Source: an uncultured archaeon A07HN63 (lineage in GTDB: Archaea; Halobacteriota; Halobacteria; Halobacteriales; Haloferacaceae). Taken from it: a DNA stretch of 31,556 bases. This document shows, piece after piece, positions 1 to 7,207 of this stretch. A program made the translations under genes and the position numbers. Position 1 is the first letter of the stretch. Every line of letters begins with the position of its first letter. The DNA lies in assembly GCA_000496215.1 (NCBI GenBank), contig KI543199.1:72880-104435 (forward strand). Reading direction: 5' to 3'. Under the pieces are notes generated by a model. The model did no database searches, was not told the origin of the DNA, and worked only from the letters and a program-made list of their open reading frames with translations.

Positions 1-1089
1 TTCATCTTCCTCGTTCCGATGAACTTCATCATTCAGGCCTACGGTAGCAGTATCCTCAACGAGCGCATCAGCCGTCGCGGCGAACTCCTGCTGGTCGCGC
101 CGGTCGAACGACTCGATATCGTCGCCGGCAAGACACTACCCTACGTCGCCGTCGCCGTCGCCGTGACCGCCGCTATCGCATTCGGAATCGGCGGCAGCCT
201 GCTTTCGGTGTTCGCCGTCATTCCTATCGCGCTGACGTTCCTCGCGGCGACGTTCGTCGGCGCGATGTTCGCCCGGTCGTTCAAAGAGTTGACGTTCGTG
301 ACGGTGACGATCACCGTCTTTCTGACGAGCTATATTTTCATCCCGTCGATCTTCACGAACGTGACGCCGATCGCGCTCATCTCGCCGCTGACGCTCGTGG
401 TGATGGAGTTGCAAGGCGAAGTGGTCGGGCTCGGCAGCTACGTGTTCTCGACCGCGCCGTTCTATCTGAGTTCCGGCGTGCTGTTCCTGCTTGGAACTGG
501 TGTCTACCGTGAGGAGGATATGTTCTCCCAGAAGCGGGTGCCGCTGAAGTTCCTCGATGCGCTCGACGCACGGCTTAGCGGTCTCCGGTCTGTTGGCGTG
601 TTGACCGCACTGTTCGTCCCGTTCGTATTCGTTTTCGAGCTGCTCGGCGTTGCTGTCCTGTTTATCCTCCCGATTTCGATCTCGATCCCGGCCATCCTCG
701 TCGTGGTTGCCGTCGTCGAGGAGATTGCCAAGAGTATCCATATCTATGCAGGCTTCGAGAACGACACCTTCGACCGGTCGATAGCGACCGCCCTGCGGCT
801 TGGTGCGGCCTCGGGGGTCGGTTTCTTCGTCGCCGAGAAGTTTACTATCGTCGCGCAGGCTGTCGGCTTGCCGGGCCTCGAACTCGGGCGGGCGGCGTTA
901 CAACCGGCCGGCGTGACGCCGTCGACAGGGACGCTGCTGCTGCTCGGCCCACTCGTCTTGCACATCGTGACGACCGGCATCTCTGCGCTCGGTGCGCGGC
1001 GAAACCTGCGGCAGTACGTCGCCACTCTTCTGGCGGCGGTGGCGATCCACGTCGCCTACAACTTCGGGGTGGTGCAACTCTATGGCTGA
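1..1089 (+). CDS. ABC-2 type permease fused to a PrsW-like intramembrane protease domain (5' end missing)
   Basis: The reading frame is open from the first base, so the N-terminus lies outside the window; the ATG at 19 is internal. The first half holds hydrophobic segments and an ELLLVAPVER-type cytoplasmic stretch, also seen in the next gene, which is typical of ABC-2 (NatB-like) export permeases. The second half holds the signature of PrsW glutamic intramembrane proteases: EEIAK (718-732), FFVAEK with its Glu at 835-837, and membrane His residues at 961-963 and 1048-1050. The frame runs smoothly between the halves, so I read a true fusion, although a lost stop cannot be excluded. The stop overlaps the next permease gene by 8 nt, so the two are probably co-translated and form one transporter. 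The substrate is unknown. Confidence 0.8.
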   Translation, partial: FIFLVPMNFIIQAYGSSILNERISRRGELLLVAPVERLDIVAGKTLPYVAVAVAVTAAIAFGIGGSLLSVFAVIPIALTFLAATFVGAMFARSFKELTFVTVTITVFLTSYIFIPSIFTNVTPIALISPLTLVVMELQGEVVGLGSYVFSTAPFYLSSGVLFLLGTGVYREEDMFSQKRVPLKFLDALDARLSGLRSVGVLTALFVPFVFVFELLGVAVLFILPISISIPAILVVVAVVEEIAKSIHIYAGFENDTFDRSIATALRLGAASGVGFFVAEKFTIVAQAVGLPGLELGRAALQPAGVTPSTGTLLLLGPLVLHIVTTGISALGARRNLRQYVATLLAAVAIHVAYNFGVVQLYG

Positions 1090-2173
1090 TCAAGCGTCGA
1101 TCCGCGAGCGGCTCGCCGATCTCGTGAGCGATCAGCGACTCACGATCGCCAAACGCGAGCTACAGGTGCTGGGCCGCGAGAAGACGATCATTCTCGCACT
1201 CGTCATCCAGCTATTCGTCGCCGCCTTCTCGGGCTTTCTGGTCGTCGGGCTCGTCTCGCTGTACGATCCCGGCAGCGTCGAGGGCTACCAGATCGACGCC
1301 GCTGTCACCGGCAACGCCAGCGGTGAGATGTTGACCGCTATCGACCAGCGGGCCGCTGTCAGCGGTGCGCAATACCAGACGACGGCAGGCGCGTTCGAGG
1401 ACTTCCAGTCCGGACAGATTGATGTCGTCTTCGAGACCAGGCGGGCGAACGACCGCCTTTTCGTGACGATGACCGCCCCGGAAGGGAGTATCGAGACGAC
1501 GCTCATCGTCTCGGAAGGGCAGGAGGCGTTGCGCGCACTGGAGCGACAGCTCCGCGTCGACCGGGCATCGTCGCTGTCGAACGAGCCGTTGCCGTTGCCG
1601 CCAGATACCGGCGGGAACCCGTACTTCGATTTCACGTACACGATCCTGCTGCCGTTACTCGTCTTCCTGCCGGTGTTCATCAGCGGCTCGATCACCGTCG
1701 ACTCGATCACCGAGGAGGCCGAGCAGGGCACCCTTGAGTTGCTTCGCGTCGCGCCGGTGACGCTGGTCGATATCGTCGACGGCAAGTCGGTCGCGATGAT
1801 CGCTATCGCGCCGCTACAGGCGATGCTGTGGCTGTTCTTGCTCACCCTCAACGGCGTCGCCATCGCCAACGCCAGCTGGCTGTTCGGGCTGGTGGCGGCA
1901 ACGGCAACCATCGTGGTCTCGCTGTCGGTTGCGGTCTCGCTGCTGGCACCGGACCGGCGGTCGGCCCAGCTGCTGTTCTCGGTTGGGGTCCTGCTGTTTT
2001 TCGCCGGTGCGACACTCCTGCCGGCTGATCCGGCGAACACGGCCGCGCGGCTGGCTATCGACAGCGCGACGCCGACCACGCGGCTGGCGGTGCTCGTCTA
2101 CGGGGCTGTTGCCATCGCCGCGGCCGTGGCGGTCAGACAGCTCGCAAAACGAACCGATCCAAACACACTATAG
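1082..2173 (+). CDS. ABC-2 type transporter permease (NatB-like)
   Basis: 363 aa. The start is the ATG inside the end of the preceding gene (8-nt overlap), because upstream in-frame residues do not look like protein. A cytoplasmic helix (AKRELQVLGREKT) leads to TM1, near residues 35-60. A large extracellular domain follows, to about residue 180, and then at least five more membrane segments. The EEAEQGTLELLRVAPVTLVD stretch after the second TM is the hallmark of ABC-2 permeases with NatB/YhaP topology. It matches the ELLLVAPVERLDIV stretch of the upstream fusion, so the two are paralogous halves of one exporter. An ATP-binding subunit is not visible and would lie upstream of the window. Confidence 0.88.
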   Translation: MADQASIRERLADLVSDQRLTIAKRELQVLGREKTIILALVIQLFVAAFSGFLVVGLVSLYDPGSVEGYQIDAAVTGNASGEMLTAIDQRAAVSGAQYQTTAGAFEDFQSGQIDVVFETRRANDRLFVTMTAPEGSIETTLIVSEGQEALRALERQLRVDRASSLSNEPLPLPPDTGGNPYFDFTYTILLPLLVFLPVFISGSITVDSITEEAEQGTLELLRVAPVTLVDIVDGKSVAMIAIAPLQAMLWLFLLTLNGVAIANASWLFGLVAATATIVVSLSVAVSLLAPDRRSAQLLFSVGVLLFFAGATLLPADPANTAARLAIDSATPTTRLAVLVYGAVAIAAAVAVRQLAKRTDPNTL

Positions 2174-2261
2174 CCCGTCTCACCCGGTCTGGCGTCAAGC
2201 CACCGAGTTTTGCGAACGATCTTTCGCCCGCAACCCAGTTGCTGGGAATCACCCCCGGTGC

Positions 2262-2267
2262 TATATG
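2262..2267 (+). promoter_or_regulatory. TATA-like box of the small membrane gene at 2292
   Basis: TATATG is centred about 27 nt before the ATG at 2292. That is the spacing expected for a leaderless haloarchaeal transcript. Confidence 0.5.
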
Positions 2268-2291
2268 TAGGCGGATTCACTACGACTAGAT

Positions 2292-2534
2292 ATGGTACCG
2301 ACGATACTCACAGAGGCGCTCTCGCAGGCCTTCGAGTACCGCATGTACTTCCTCGGCGTCTCGGGGTTCGTTATCGCCGGGCTCGCGGTTACCTACGGCA
2401 TCCAGACGCAGGATACGGTGGCGGCACTCGGCGCGCTCCTCTTCCTCCCGAACGCGGCCGTCCTCCTCGGCATCGGCCTTCGTGAACGCGGCCTGATCGG
2501 TGACGCGTCAGCACAGGGGTCCAGCTCTGAGTAA
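2292..2534 (+). CDS. Small two-helix membrane protein, function unknown
   Basis: 80 aa. Two hydrophobic segments (about residues 18-37 and 43-62) are joined by a short polar turn (TQDT), and a short polar tail ends SAQGSSSE. I do not recognise a named family. It has its own TATA-like box, so it is probably not in the ABC operon, and it ends 18 nt before the convergent cyd operon. The ATG is favoured by the promoter spacing. Confidence 0.7.
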   Translation: MVPTILTEALSQAFEYRMYFLGVSGFVIAGLAVTYGIQTQDTVAALGALLFLPNAAVLLGIGLRERGLIGDASAQGSSSE

Positions 2535-2552
2535 TCTCCAACTGAGCCGGGG

Positions 2553-2771
2553 TTACCCTGCTGTATCGGCGGCGAGTCGCTGCTGGATGAGCTGGTCGAC
2601 GTTGTACAGCAGCACGGCGACCGACACCAGCACGGTCGCAAAGTAGACGATGAGCTCGGGCGGTCCCGAAACAGCCCCACCGAGGGCCGTCCCACCGAAG
2701 CCGACGACGACGAGTTCGACCCACGTCACGAGGATGCGGGAGACGAGCCACGGCCCCTGGCTGTCACCCAC
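2553..2771 (-). CDS. Small two-TM membrane protein encoded after cydB, possible bd-oxidase accessory subunit
   Basis: 72 aa from a GTG start at 2771, which overlaps nothing and sits 1 nt after the cydB stop. A GAGGAGG ribosome-binding site lies about 10 nt upstream, within the end of cydB. An upstream in-frame ATG at 2828 exists, but it would overlap cydB by about 55 nt and encode Arg/Pro-rich residues. There are two TM helices (about residues 8-30 and 40-60) and a short charged tail ending near QQRLAADTAG. Tight coupling to cydA-cydB suggests a role in assembly or stability of cytochrome bd. Bacterial CydX has that role but is shorter with a single helix, so homology is not claimed. Confidence 0.65.
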   Translation of the reverse strand: MGDSQGPWLVSRILVTWVELVVVGFGGTALGGAVSGPPELIVYFATVLVSVAVLLYNVDQLIQQRLAADTAG

Positions 2772-2772
2772 G

Positions 2773-3774
2773 TCAGTAGGCCTCCTCGGGGGTGATCGGG
2801 CCGCTGAACGCCGAGTAGAGAACGACAAAGTACGTCGCCACCAGCGGCAACAGCAGCGCAGCCGCGATCGACATCAGATTCAGCGGGAGCGTCGAGACGA
2901 TGGTCTCGCTGACCGTCATTCCGGTCGCGGGGTCGATCGCGGGATACATGATGATCGCCACGACCGCAATCAGCCCGTAGGTGAGCACGGCCGCCGCGCC
3001 GAGCGCCAGCAGGCTCTCCTCGCGTCGCATCGCAACGATGTAGCCGGCTGCGAGGCCGATCGAGGCGACCACCAACAGGAGGATGACCGGATGGAGCAGC
3101 GTCGACAGCCCACCGGGCAGCCGTACGGCAAGGAGCGCCAGCGTCGCCACCACCGCGACCAGATAGCCGACAACGGCGTACTGTCCGTAGGTCGATACCT
3201 GCTCCGGGGAGGTCGGTCGGGGCTTTGAGTCGGAGGAACGCGGCCCCGGAGACGACCGTTAGCAGCGTCAGCGTGACACCGACGACGAGACCGATCAGCG
3301 TAATGAACCTCTGGTTGCCGACGAGCCAGTTACCGGCAAGATGCCCAGCAGGAACGGCGCGAGCACGCTGCCCGCGACGAAGGCGACGCTCCACGCCTGC
3401 TGCCAGCGGTCGTCGTGGCGCTGTTCGTACATCTCTGGGGCCAGCCCGCGCAGGATCAGCGCACCCAGAATCCCGAACATGAGCAGGTAGTGTCGGCTGA
3501 ACAGCGTGGCGTAGGCTTCCGGAAACGCCGCGAACAGCGCGCCACCGAAGACGACCAGCCAGACCTCGTTGCCGTCCCAGAACGGGCCGATAGCGGCGAT
3601 GACAGTCTCGCGTTCCCGGTCGGTATCAAGCAGGCCGAAGATCGCGCCCGCCCCGAAGTCGAACCCATCGAGGAACAGGAACGTCGCCAGCAGCGCGAAC
3701 ATGAGCCCGAACCAGAGCTCCGGCAGCGGGAGGCCGAAAATCGGGCCCGCACCGAGTGATTCGACGCTAACCAT
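2773..3774 (-). pseudogene. cydB: cydB, cytochrome bd ubiquinol oxidase subunit II, with two compensating frameshifts
   Basis: CydB is the membrane partner of CydA in the bd-type quinol oxidase. The N-terminal part carries the family pattern: a FLDGFDFGAGA helix, GPFWDGNEVWLV and a long TM series. The frame breaks near 3337, where one base is missing (ttgccgg where ttggccgg would give LLGILAGNWLVG). It breaks again near 3205-3209, where one extra base lies in a GGGG run (expected ...APTDLPEQVSTYGQY). Between the two sites, 130 nt read in another frame; outside them the frame is the same. Correcting both gives about 333 aa, a normal size. A GGTGAG ribosome-binding site precedes the ATG at 3774. 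Either sequencing error or a recent double lesion. Confidence 0.87.
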
Positions 3775-3806
3775 CGGTACTCACCCCCGGGCGGTCGCTG
3801 TCGGTC

Positions 3807-5243
3807 TCAGTCATCGTCGGCCACCCCCACAGCCGGGCTGTCGGGCATCGGCGCGCGGTCCGACCGCTCGCGGAGCTGGTCGCCGCCCGGCGGGCCGTTG
3901 CGGATGATCCGGGCGATGACGTAGGTGTACAGCCCGAGCAACGCGAGATAGACCACGCCGAAGCCGGCCAGCGTGAGCGTCGCCTCCGCCCCGGTCAACC
4001 CGGGCGAGACCCCCTCGCTGGTCTTCATCACCCCCTGAATAATCCAGGGCTGTCGGCCCACCTCGGTGACGACCCACCCCAGTTCGACGGCGACGATGCC
4101 GAGCAGGGTCGACCCCATCAGTGCCTTGTGCAGCAGGCCGTCCTCGAACAGTTCACCCTTGTACCACCGGTAGCCGCCCCAGAACGATAACAGAATGAAC
4201 CAGAAGCCCATCCCGACCATCGCCCGGAAGGCCCAGAAGACGATCGCCACCGGTGGCGACTCCGTCTCGAACTCGTTGAGGCCGGTTATTTCGGCCGTCG
4301 GATCACCCCCGCTGGCGAGCCACGACGCACCGCCCGGTATCCCGATCCCGAACAACTCCTTGGCGCGTGGATCAGTGATCGAATCGAGATTGGTCGGGAC
4401 CGCGGCCAGATACTCGGGCACGTAGGAGTCAGTCTCCCAGACGGCCTCCATCGCGGCGAACTTCTGTGGCTGGGTTTCGGCGACGTGCCGGCCGTACATG
4501 TCGCCGTGGAAGACCTGGAACGGCGCGGTGAGCAGCAACGCGATGAGGCCGATCTTCAGCGTCGTCTCCCAGAAATTCACGTTGTCGACCTCGATCCCGC
4601 GAACGTGGTGTTTGAACACGTAGTAGGCGGCGATCCCGGCCATGAACAGCGCGACCGACTCGACGGCCGCGTTCTGCATGTGGACGTACATGTAGCCGAA
4701 CCGCGGGTTGAGATAGGCCGCGATCGGATCGACCAGATGGACGACGGTCTGGCCGCCCTCGGTGACGGTCTCGAAGCCGCGGGGCGTCTGCATCCACGAG
4801 TTGGCGATCAGGATCCAGACCGCCGAGAGCCACGTCCCGAGGCCGACGGCGACACTTGAGACGAAGTAGAGTTTGTCACCGACGCGCTCCCGGCCGAAGA
4901 CGAAGATGCCGAGGAACGTCGCCTCCAGCATGAACGCCATCATCCCCTCGACGGCCAGCGGGCCGCCAAAGAGCTCGCCCGCGGCGGTCGCAAACGCCGC
5001 GAAGTTGGTCCCGAACTCGAATTCGAGGACGATGCCCGTTACCGTGCCGACGACAAACGAGATGGCGAAGATCTTGGTCCAGAACCGACGCAACTGTTCG
5101 TACACCGGTCTGCCAGTCCGAATATCCTTCCACGTGAAGTAGATGAGAAACGGGGCCAACCCCATGCTCATCACCGGGAAGATGATGTGGACGATGGTGG
5201 TCAGCGCGAACTGGAGCCGGCTGGCGATGAGTGGATCGACCAT
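3807..5243 (-). CDS. cydA: Cytochrome bd ubiquinol oxidase subunit I
   Basis: 478 aa integral membrane subunit that oxidises quinol and reduces oxygen. Visible residues: His19 in the first helix (heme b595 ligand in the E. coli enzyme), Glu99 and Glu107 of the conserved VEG/MLEATF segment, His188 in MYVHMQNA and Met342 in FRAMVG (heme b558 ligand pair), and GRQPW at 396-400. The Q-loop is short. I chose the ATG at 5243, which gives the usual MVDPLIASRLQFALT N-terminus; the 27 codons upstream lie in promoter sequence. cydB follows 32 nt downstream. The gene is divergent from a small membrane gene, with a dyad-rich shared promoter region. Confidence 0.95.
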   Translation of the reverse strand: MVDPLIASRLQFALTTIVHIIFPVMSMGLAPFLIYFTWKDIRTGRPVYEQLRRFWTKIFAISFVVGTVTGIVLEFEFGTNFAAFATAAGELFGGPLAVEGMMAFMLEATFLGIFVFGRERVGDKLYFVSSVAVGLGTWLSAVWILIANSWMQTPRGFETVTEGGQTVVHLVDPIAAYLNPRFGYMYVHMQNAAVESVALFMAGIAAYYVFKHHVRGIEVDNVNFWETTLKIGLIALLLTAPFQVFHGDMYGRHVAETQPQKFAAMEAVWETDSYVPEYLAAVPTNLDSITDPRAKELFGIGIPGGASWLASGGDPTAEITGLNEFETESPPVAIVFWAFRAMVGMGFWFILLSFWGGYRWYKGELFEDGLLHKALMGSTLLGIVAVELGWVVTEVGRQPWIIQGVMKTSEGVSPGLTGAEATLTLAGFGVVYLALLGLYTYVIARIIRNGPPGGDQLRERSDRAPMPDSPAVGVADDD

Positions 5244-5300
5244 GGCTGAGTGGTGGCTACAGATCGAATCTATAGAATATATCGGCTTAAGCGTATTTGT

Positions 5301-5345
5301 GGTTCCAAGCCGCTGGGAACCCACGCACTGTTTATACGGTTCCCA
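5301..5345. promoter_or_regulatory. Three GGTTCC/GGAACC half-sites around a TATA box, candidate operator
   Basis: TGGGAACC (5314-5321) and GGTTCCCA (5338-5345) form a perfect 8-nt inverted repeat flanking the TATA box TTTATA (5331-5336) of the gene at 5360. A third half-site, GGTTCC, lies at 5301-5306 and pairs equally well with GGAACC. The cluster sits between divergent cydA and the small gene, so a regulator bound here could control both. Confidence 0.45.
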
Positions 5346-5359
5346 CAGTGATATACAGT

Positions 5360-5539
5360 ATGGACGCCCGCCGTGGTGCCTTTGCGCTTGTCACGCTGGT
5401 GACGGCGATCATGGCGATCAGAGGGCTGGTCGCGTTTCGCAACGGCGATCTCGGCACGGTCGGTCGACAGCTCGGCGTCGGCGGGATCGTCCTCGCCTTC
5501 GGGATCGGGCTCGTCCGGCACTGGGACGACATCGGGTAG
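5360..5539 (+). CDS. Small two-TM membrane protein divergent from cydA
   Basis: 59 aa with two hydrophobic segments (about residues 6-24 and 38-53) separated by a basic/polar stretch (FRNGDLGTVGRQ). No family recognised. The ATG at 5360 is supported by TTTATA at 5331-5336, at leaderless spacing; the longer in-frame start at 5297 would run through the promoter. Its position head-to-head with cydA suggests a link to respiration, but this is only contextual. Confidence 0.6.
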   Translation: MDARRGAFALVTLVTAIMAIRGLVAFRNGDLGTVGRQLGVGGIVLAFGIGLVRHWDDIG

Positions 5540-5581
5540 CACCCACCGTTGATGGCGGGTGCCGCCGAACCCGCACAGCAC

Positions 5582-5827
5582 TCAGTTCATAACGGCCGTG
5601 TTACCACGCGTTTCGATCAACTCGGCGTCGACCTCGTCGGCGAGTTCAGCCGCGAGGCTGTCGGTGTCGTCGCTCCCGCGGGCCGCACGGAGGAACTTGA
5701 CCTTGACCAGCTCGTTCTGTTGCAACTGATCGGCCAGCTCGTCGGTGACAGCACCGATCCCCTTCTTGCCGACCCAGACGGTGACATCCAGATCGTGAGC
5801 CTGCTTTCTGAGTTCGTCGGATACCAT
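5582..5827 (-). CDS. YhbY/CRS1-YhbY (CRM) domain RNA-binding protein
   Basis: 81 aa, the length of a free-standing CRM domain. The GKKGIG loop near residues 21-26 corresponds to the conserved GxxG RNA-binding loop. Around it the pattern is typical: an N-terminal helix (SDELRKQAHDL), VTVWVGKKG, helix ELADQLQQNELVKVKFL, then a C-terminal strand-helix ending with ETRGNTAV. Bacterial YhbY associates with pre-50S particles, so a ribosome-assembly role is likely. I use ATG 5827; a GTG two codons upstream is possible. It is convergent with the gene before it and divergent from the cetZ pair. Confidence 0.85.
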   Translation of the reverse strand: MVSDELRKQAHDLDVTVWVGKKGIGAVTDELADQLQQNELVKVKFLRAARGSDDTDSLAAELADEVDAELIETRGNTAVMN

Positions 5828-5921
5828 TGCCACAGATTACTTGTTCGCCGGGTTTCAACGTTTAGAAATGGTGCTCGCTGGATACTACGTCCTTGCGGCC
5901 CCTCGTCGCGTCTGACATAGG

Positions 5922-5929
5922 TTAATAAA
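5922..5929 (+). promoter_or_regulatory. TATA box for the leader ORF and cetZ pair
   Basis: TTAATAAA in an AT-rich patch. A start site 26-27 nt downstream would fall near 5952-5958, at or just before the ATG of the short leader ORF and about 45 nt before cetZ. Confidence 0.5.
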
Positions 5930-5957
5930 CCCAGAGCTATTGAGTAGCAGTCAACGT

Positions 5958-6002
5958 ATGTTATCGCTACCGTCTCACGAGCGTCTGCGGGGGATCCAAT
6001 GA
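5958..6002 (+). CDS. Possible 14-aa leader peptide overlapping the cetZ start
   Basis: An ATG at 5958 opens a 14-codon frame (starts MLSLPSHE). Its TGA at 6000-6002 overlaps the cetZ ATG at 5999. The ATG lies where the transcript should begin given the TATA box at 5922, so it could be translated as a leaderless mini-gene and couple to cetZ. No homology evidence; chance is a real alternative. Confidence 0.25.
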   Translation: MLSLPSHERLRGIQ

Positions 6003-7171
6003 AACTCGCAACAATCGGCGTCGGGAACGCGGGCAGCAAGGTCATCGACCGGATGATCGAGTTCGAGCAGGATACCGGGCGTGATCTCTGCCGGCACTCG
6101 CTGGTCATCAACACCGCACGGACCGACCTTGCCAAACCGGAGTACATCCCGGAGGATCGCCGCGTGCTGATCGGCGAAACCCACATGAAGGCAAAGGGTC
6201 ACGGCGTCGGCGGCGACGCCGCTATCGGCGCGGAGGTGGCACAGAAGGATATCGACGAGATTCGCCGTATCTTCGACGACGTGGAGATCCACGAGGTCGA
6301 CGCGATCCTCGTCGCGGCCGGGCTCGGCGGCGGCACCGGGAGCGGTGCTGGCCCGGTCGTTATCGAGGAACTGCAGACCATGTACGACGAGCCGGTCTAC
6401 GGGCTGGGTATGCTCCCGGGCAAGTACGAGGGTGGCCGCCCGGCGCTCAACGCGGCTCGCTCGCTGCAGTCGTTTGTCACCAAGGTCGACAACTTCATCG
6501 CCTTCGACAACGACGCCTGGCGGTCTCGTGGCCAGACCATCGAGGAGGGGTACGACGAGATGAACCAGGAGCTCGCCACGCGGATCGTCACACTGCTGGC
6601 GGCGGGCGAGGTCGACGAGAGCGATGTCGGCGAGAACGCGATGGACTCCAGCGACATCATGCGGACCATGGAGATCGGTGGCGTCTCCTCGATCGGCTAC
6701 GCGTCGACCGATATCGACGCGCCCGACGAGGGCCTCCTCTCGAAGTTCAGCGAGGAGGAGGTGTCGGAGATGGAATCGACCGATGCCGCCAAGATCAAGG
6801 GGCTCGTCCGGCGGGCGGTCAACTCCCGGCTGACGATCCCCGGCGATGTGGCCAGCGCCGAGCGCGCGCTGATCGTTTTCGCCGGCCGACCGGAGGACAT
6901 CTCGCGGAAGGGCGTCGAGTCGGCCCGCGACTGGCTTGAACAGGAGACCGAGACCGTCGACGTGCTGGCGGGCGACGATCCACGGCCAAACTCCGACACA
7001 CTGGCAGCGGTCGTCCTGCTCTCGAACGTGACCGAGACGCCCCGGGTCGACGAGATTCAGGAACAGGCGGTCGACGCACAGGAAACCATCGAACAGCAGG
7101 AGGCCGTCCGTGAGGAGGAGATCGAGTCGCTGATTACCGACGATGACAATGATCTCGATCCGATCGTATAG
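5999..7171 (+). CDS. CetZ-family tubulin-like GTPase
   Basis: 390 aa. A Rossmann start (KLATIGVGNAGSKVID) leads to a GHGVGGD loop at about residues 67-73. The tubulin/FtsZ signature GGGTGSG is at 110-116, and YGLGMLPGKYEGG and FIAFDNDAWR follow. This layout, with GHGVG-type T3 loop and LPG segment, is that of archaeal CetZ rather than FtsZ. CetZ proteins are cytoskeletal GTPases that shape haloarchaeal cells; CetZ1 of Haloferax is needed for rod development. The C-terminus is short and acidic (ends DDDNDLDPIV). GGGGGATCC just before the ATG resembles a ribosome-binding site. It probably forms an operon with the next, divergent CetZ (36 nt apart). Which CetZ subgroup it belongs to is not decided. 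Confidence 0.9.
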   Translation: MKLATIGVGNAGSKVIDRMIEFEQDTGRDLCRHSLVINTARTDLAKPEYIPEDRRVLIGETHMKAKGHGVGGDAAIGAEVAQKDIDEIRRIFDDVEIHEVDAILVAAGLGGGTGSGAGPVVIEELQTMYDEPVYGLGMLPGKYEGGRPALNAARSLQSFVTKVDNFIAFDNDAWRSRGQTIEEGYDEMNQELATRIVTLLAAGEVDESDVGENAMDSSDIMRTMEIGGVSSIGYASTDIDAPDEGLLSKFSEEEVSEMESTDAAKIKGLVRRAVNSRLTIPGDVASAERALIVFAGRPEDISRKGVESARDWLEQETETVDVLAGDDPRPNSDTLAAVVLLSNVTETPRVDEIQEQAVDAQETIEQQEAVREEEIESLITDDDNDLDPIV

Positions 7172-7195
7172 CGTCCTCCCGCGGTTGCGCCGGGC

Positions 7196-7200
7196 GGAGG
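7196..7200 (+). promoter_or_regulatory. Shine-Dalgarno site of the second cetZ
   Basis: GGAGG lies 7 nt before ATG 7208. It fixes this start and fits translation from an internal position on a cetZ-cetZ mRNA. Confidence 0.6.
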
Positions 7201-7207
7201 CCACGGC

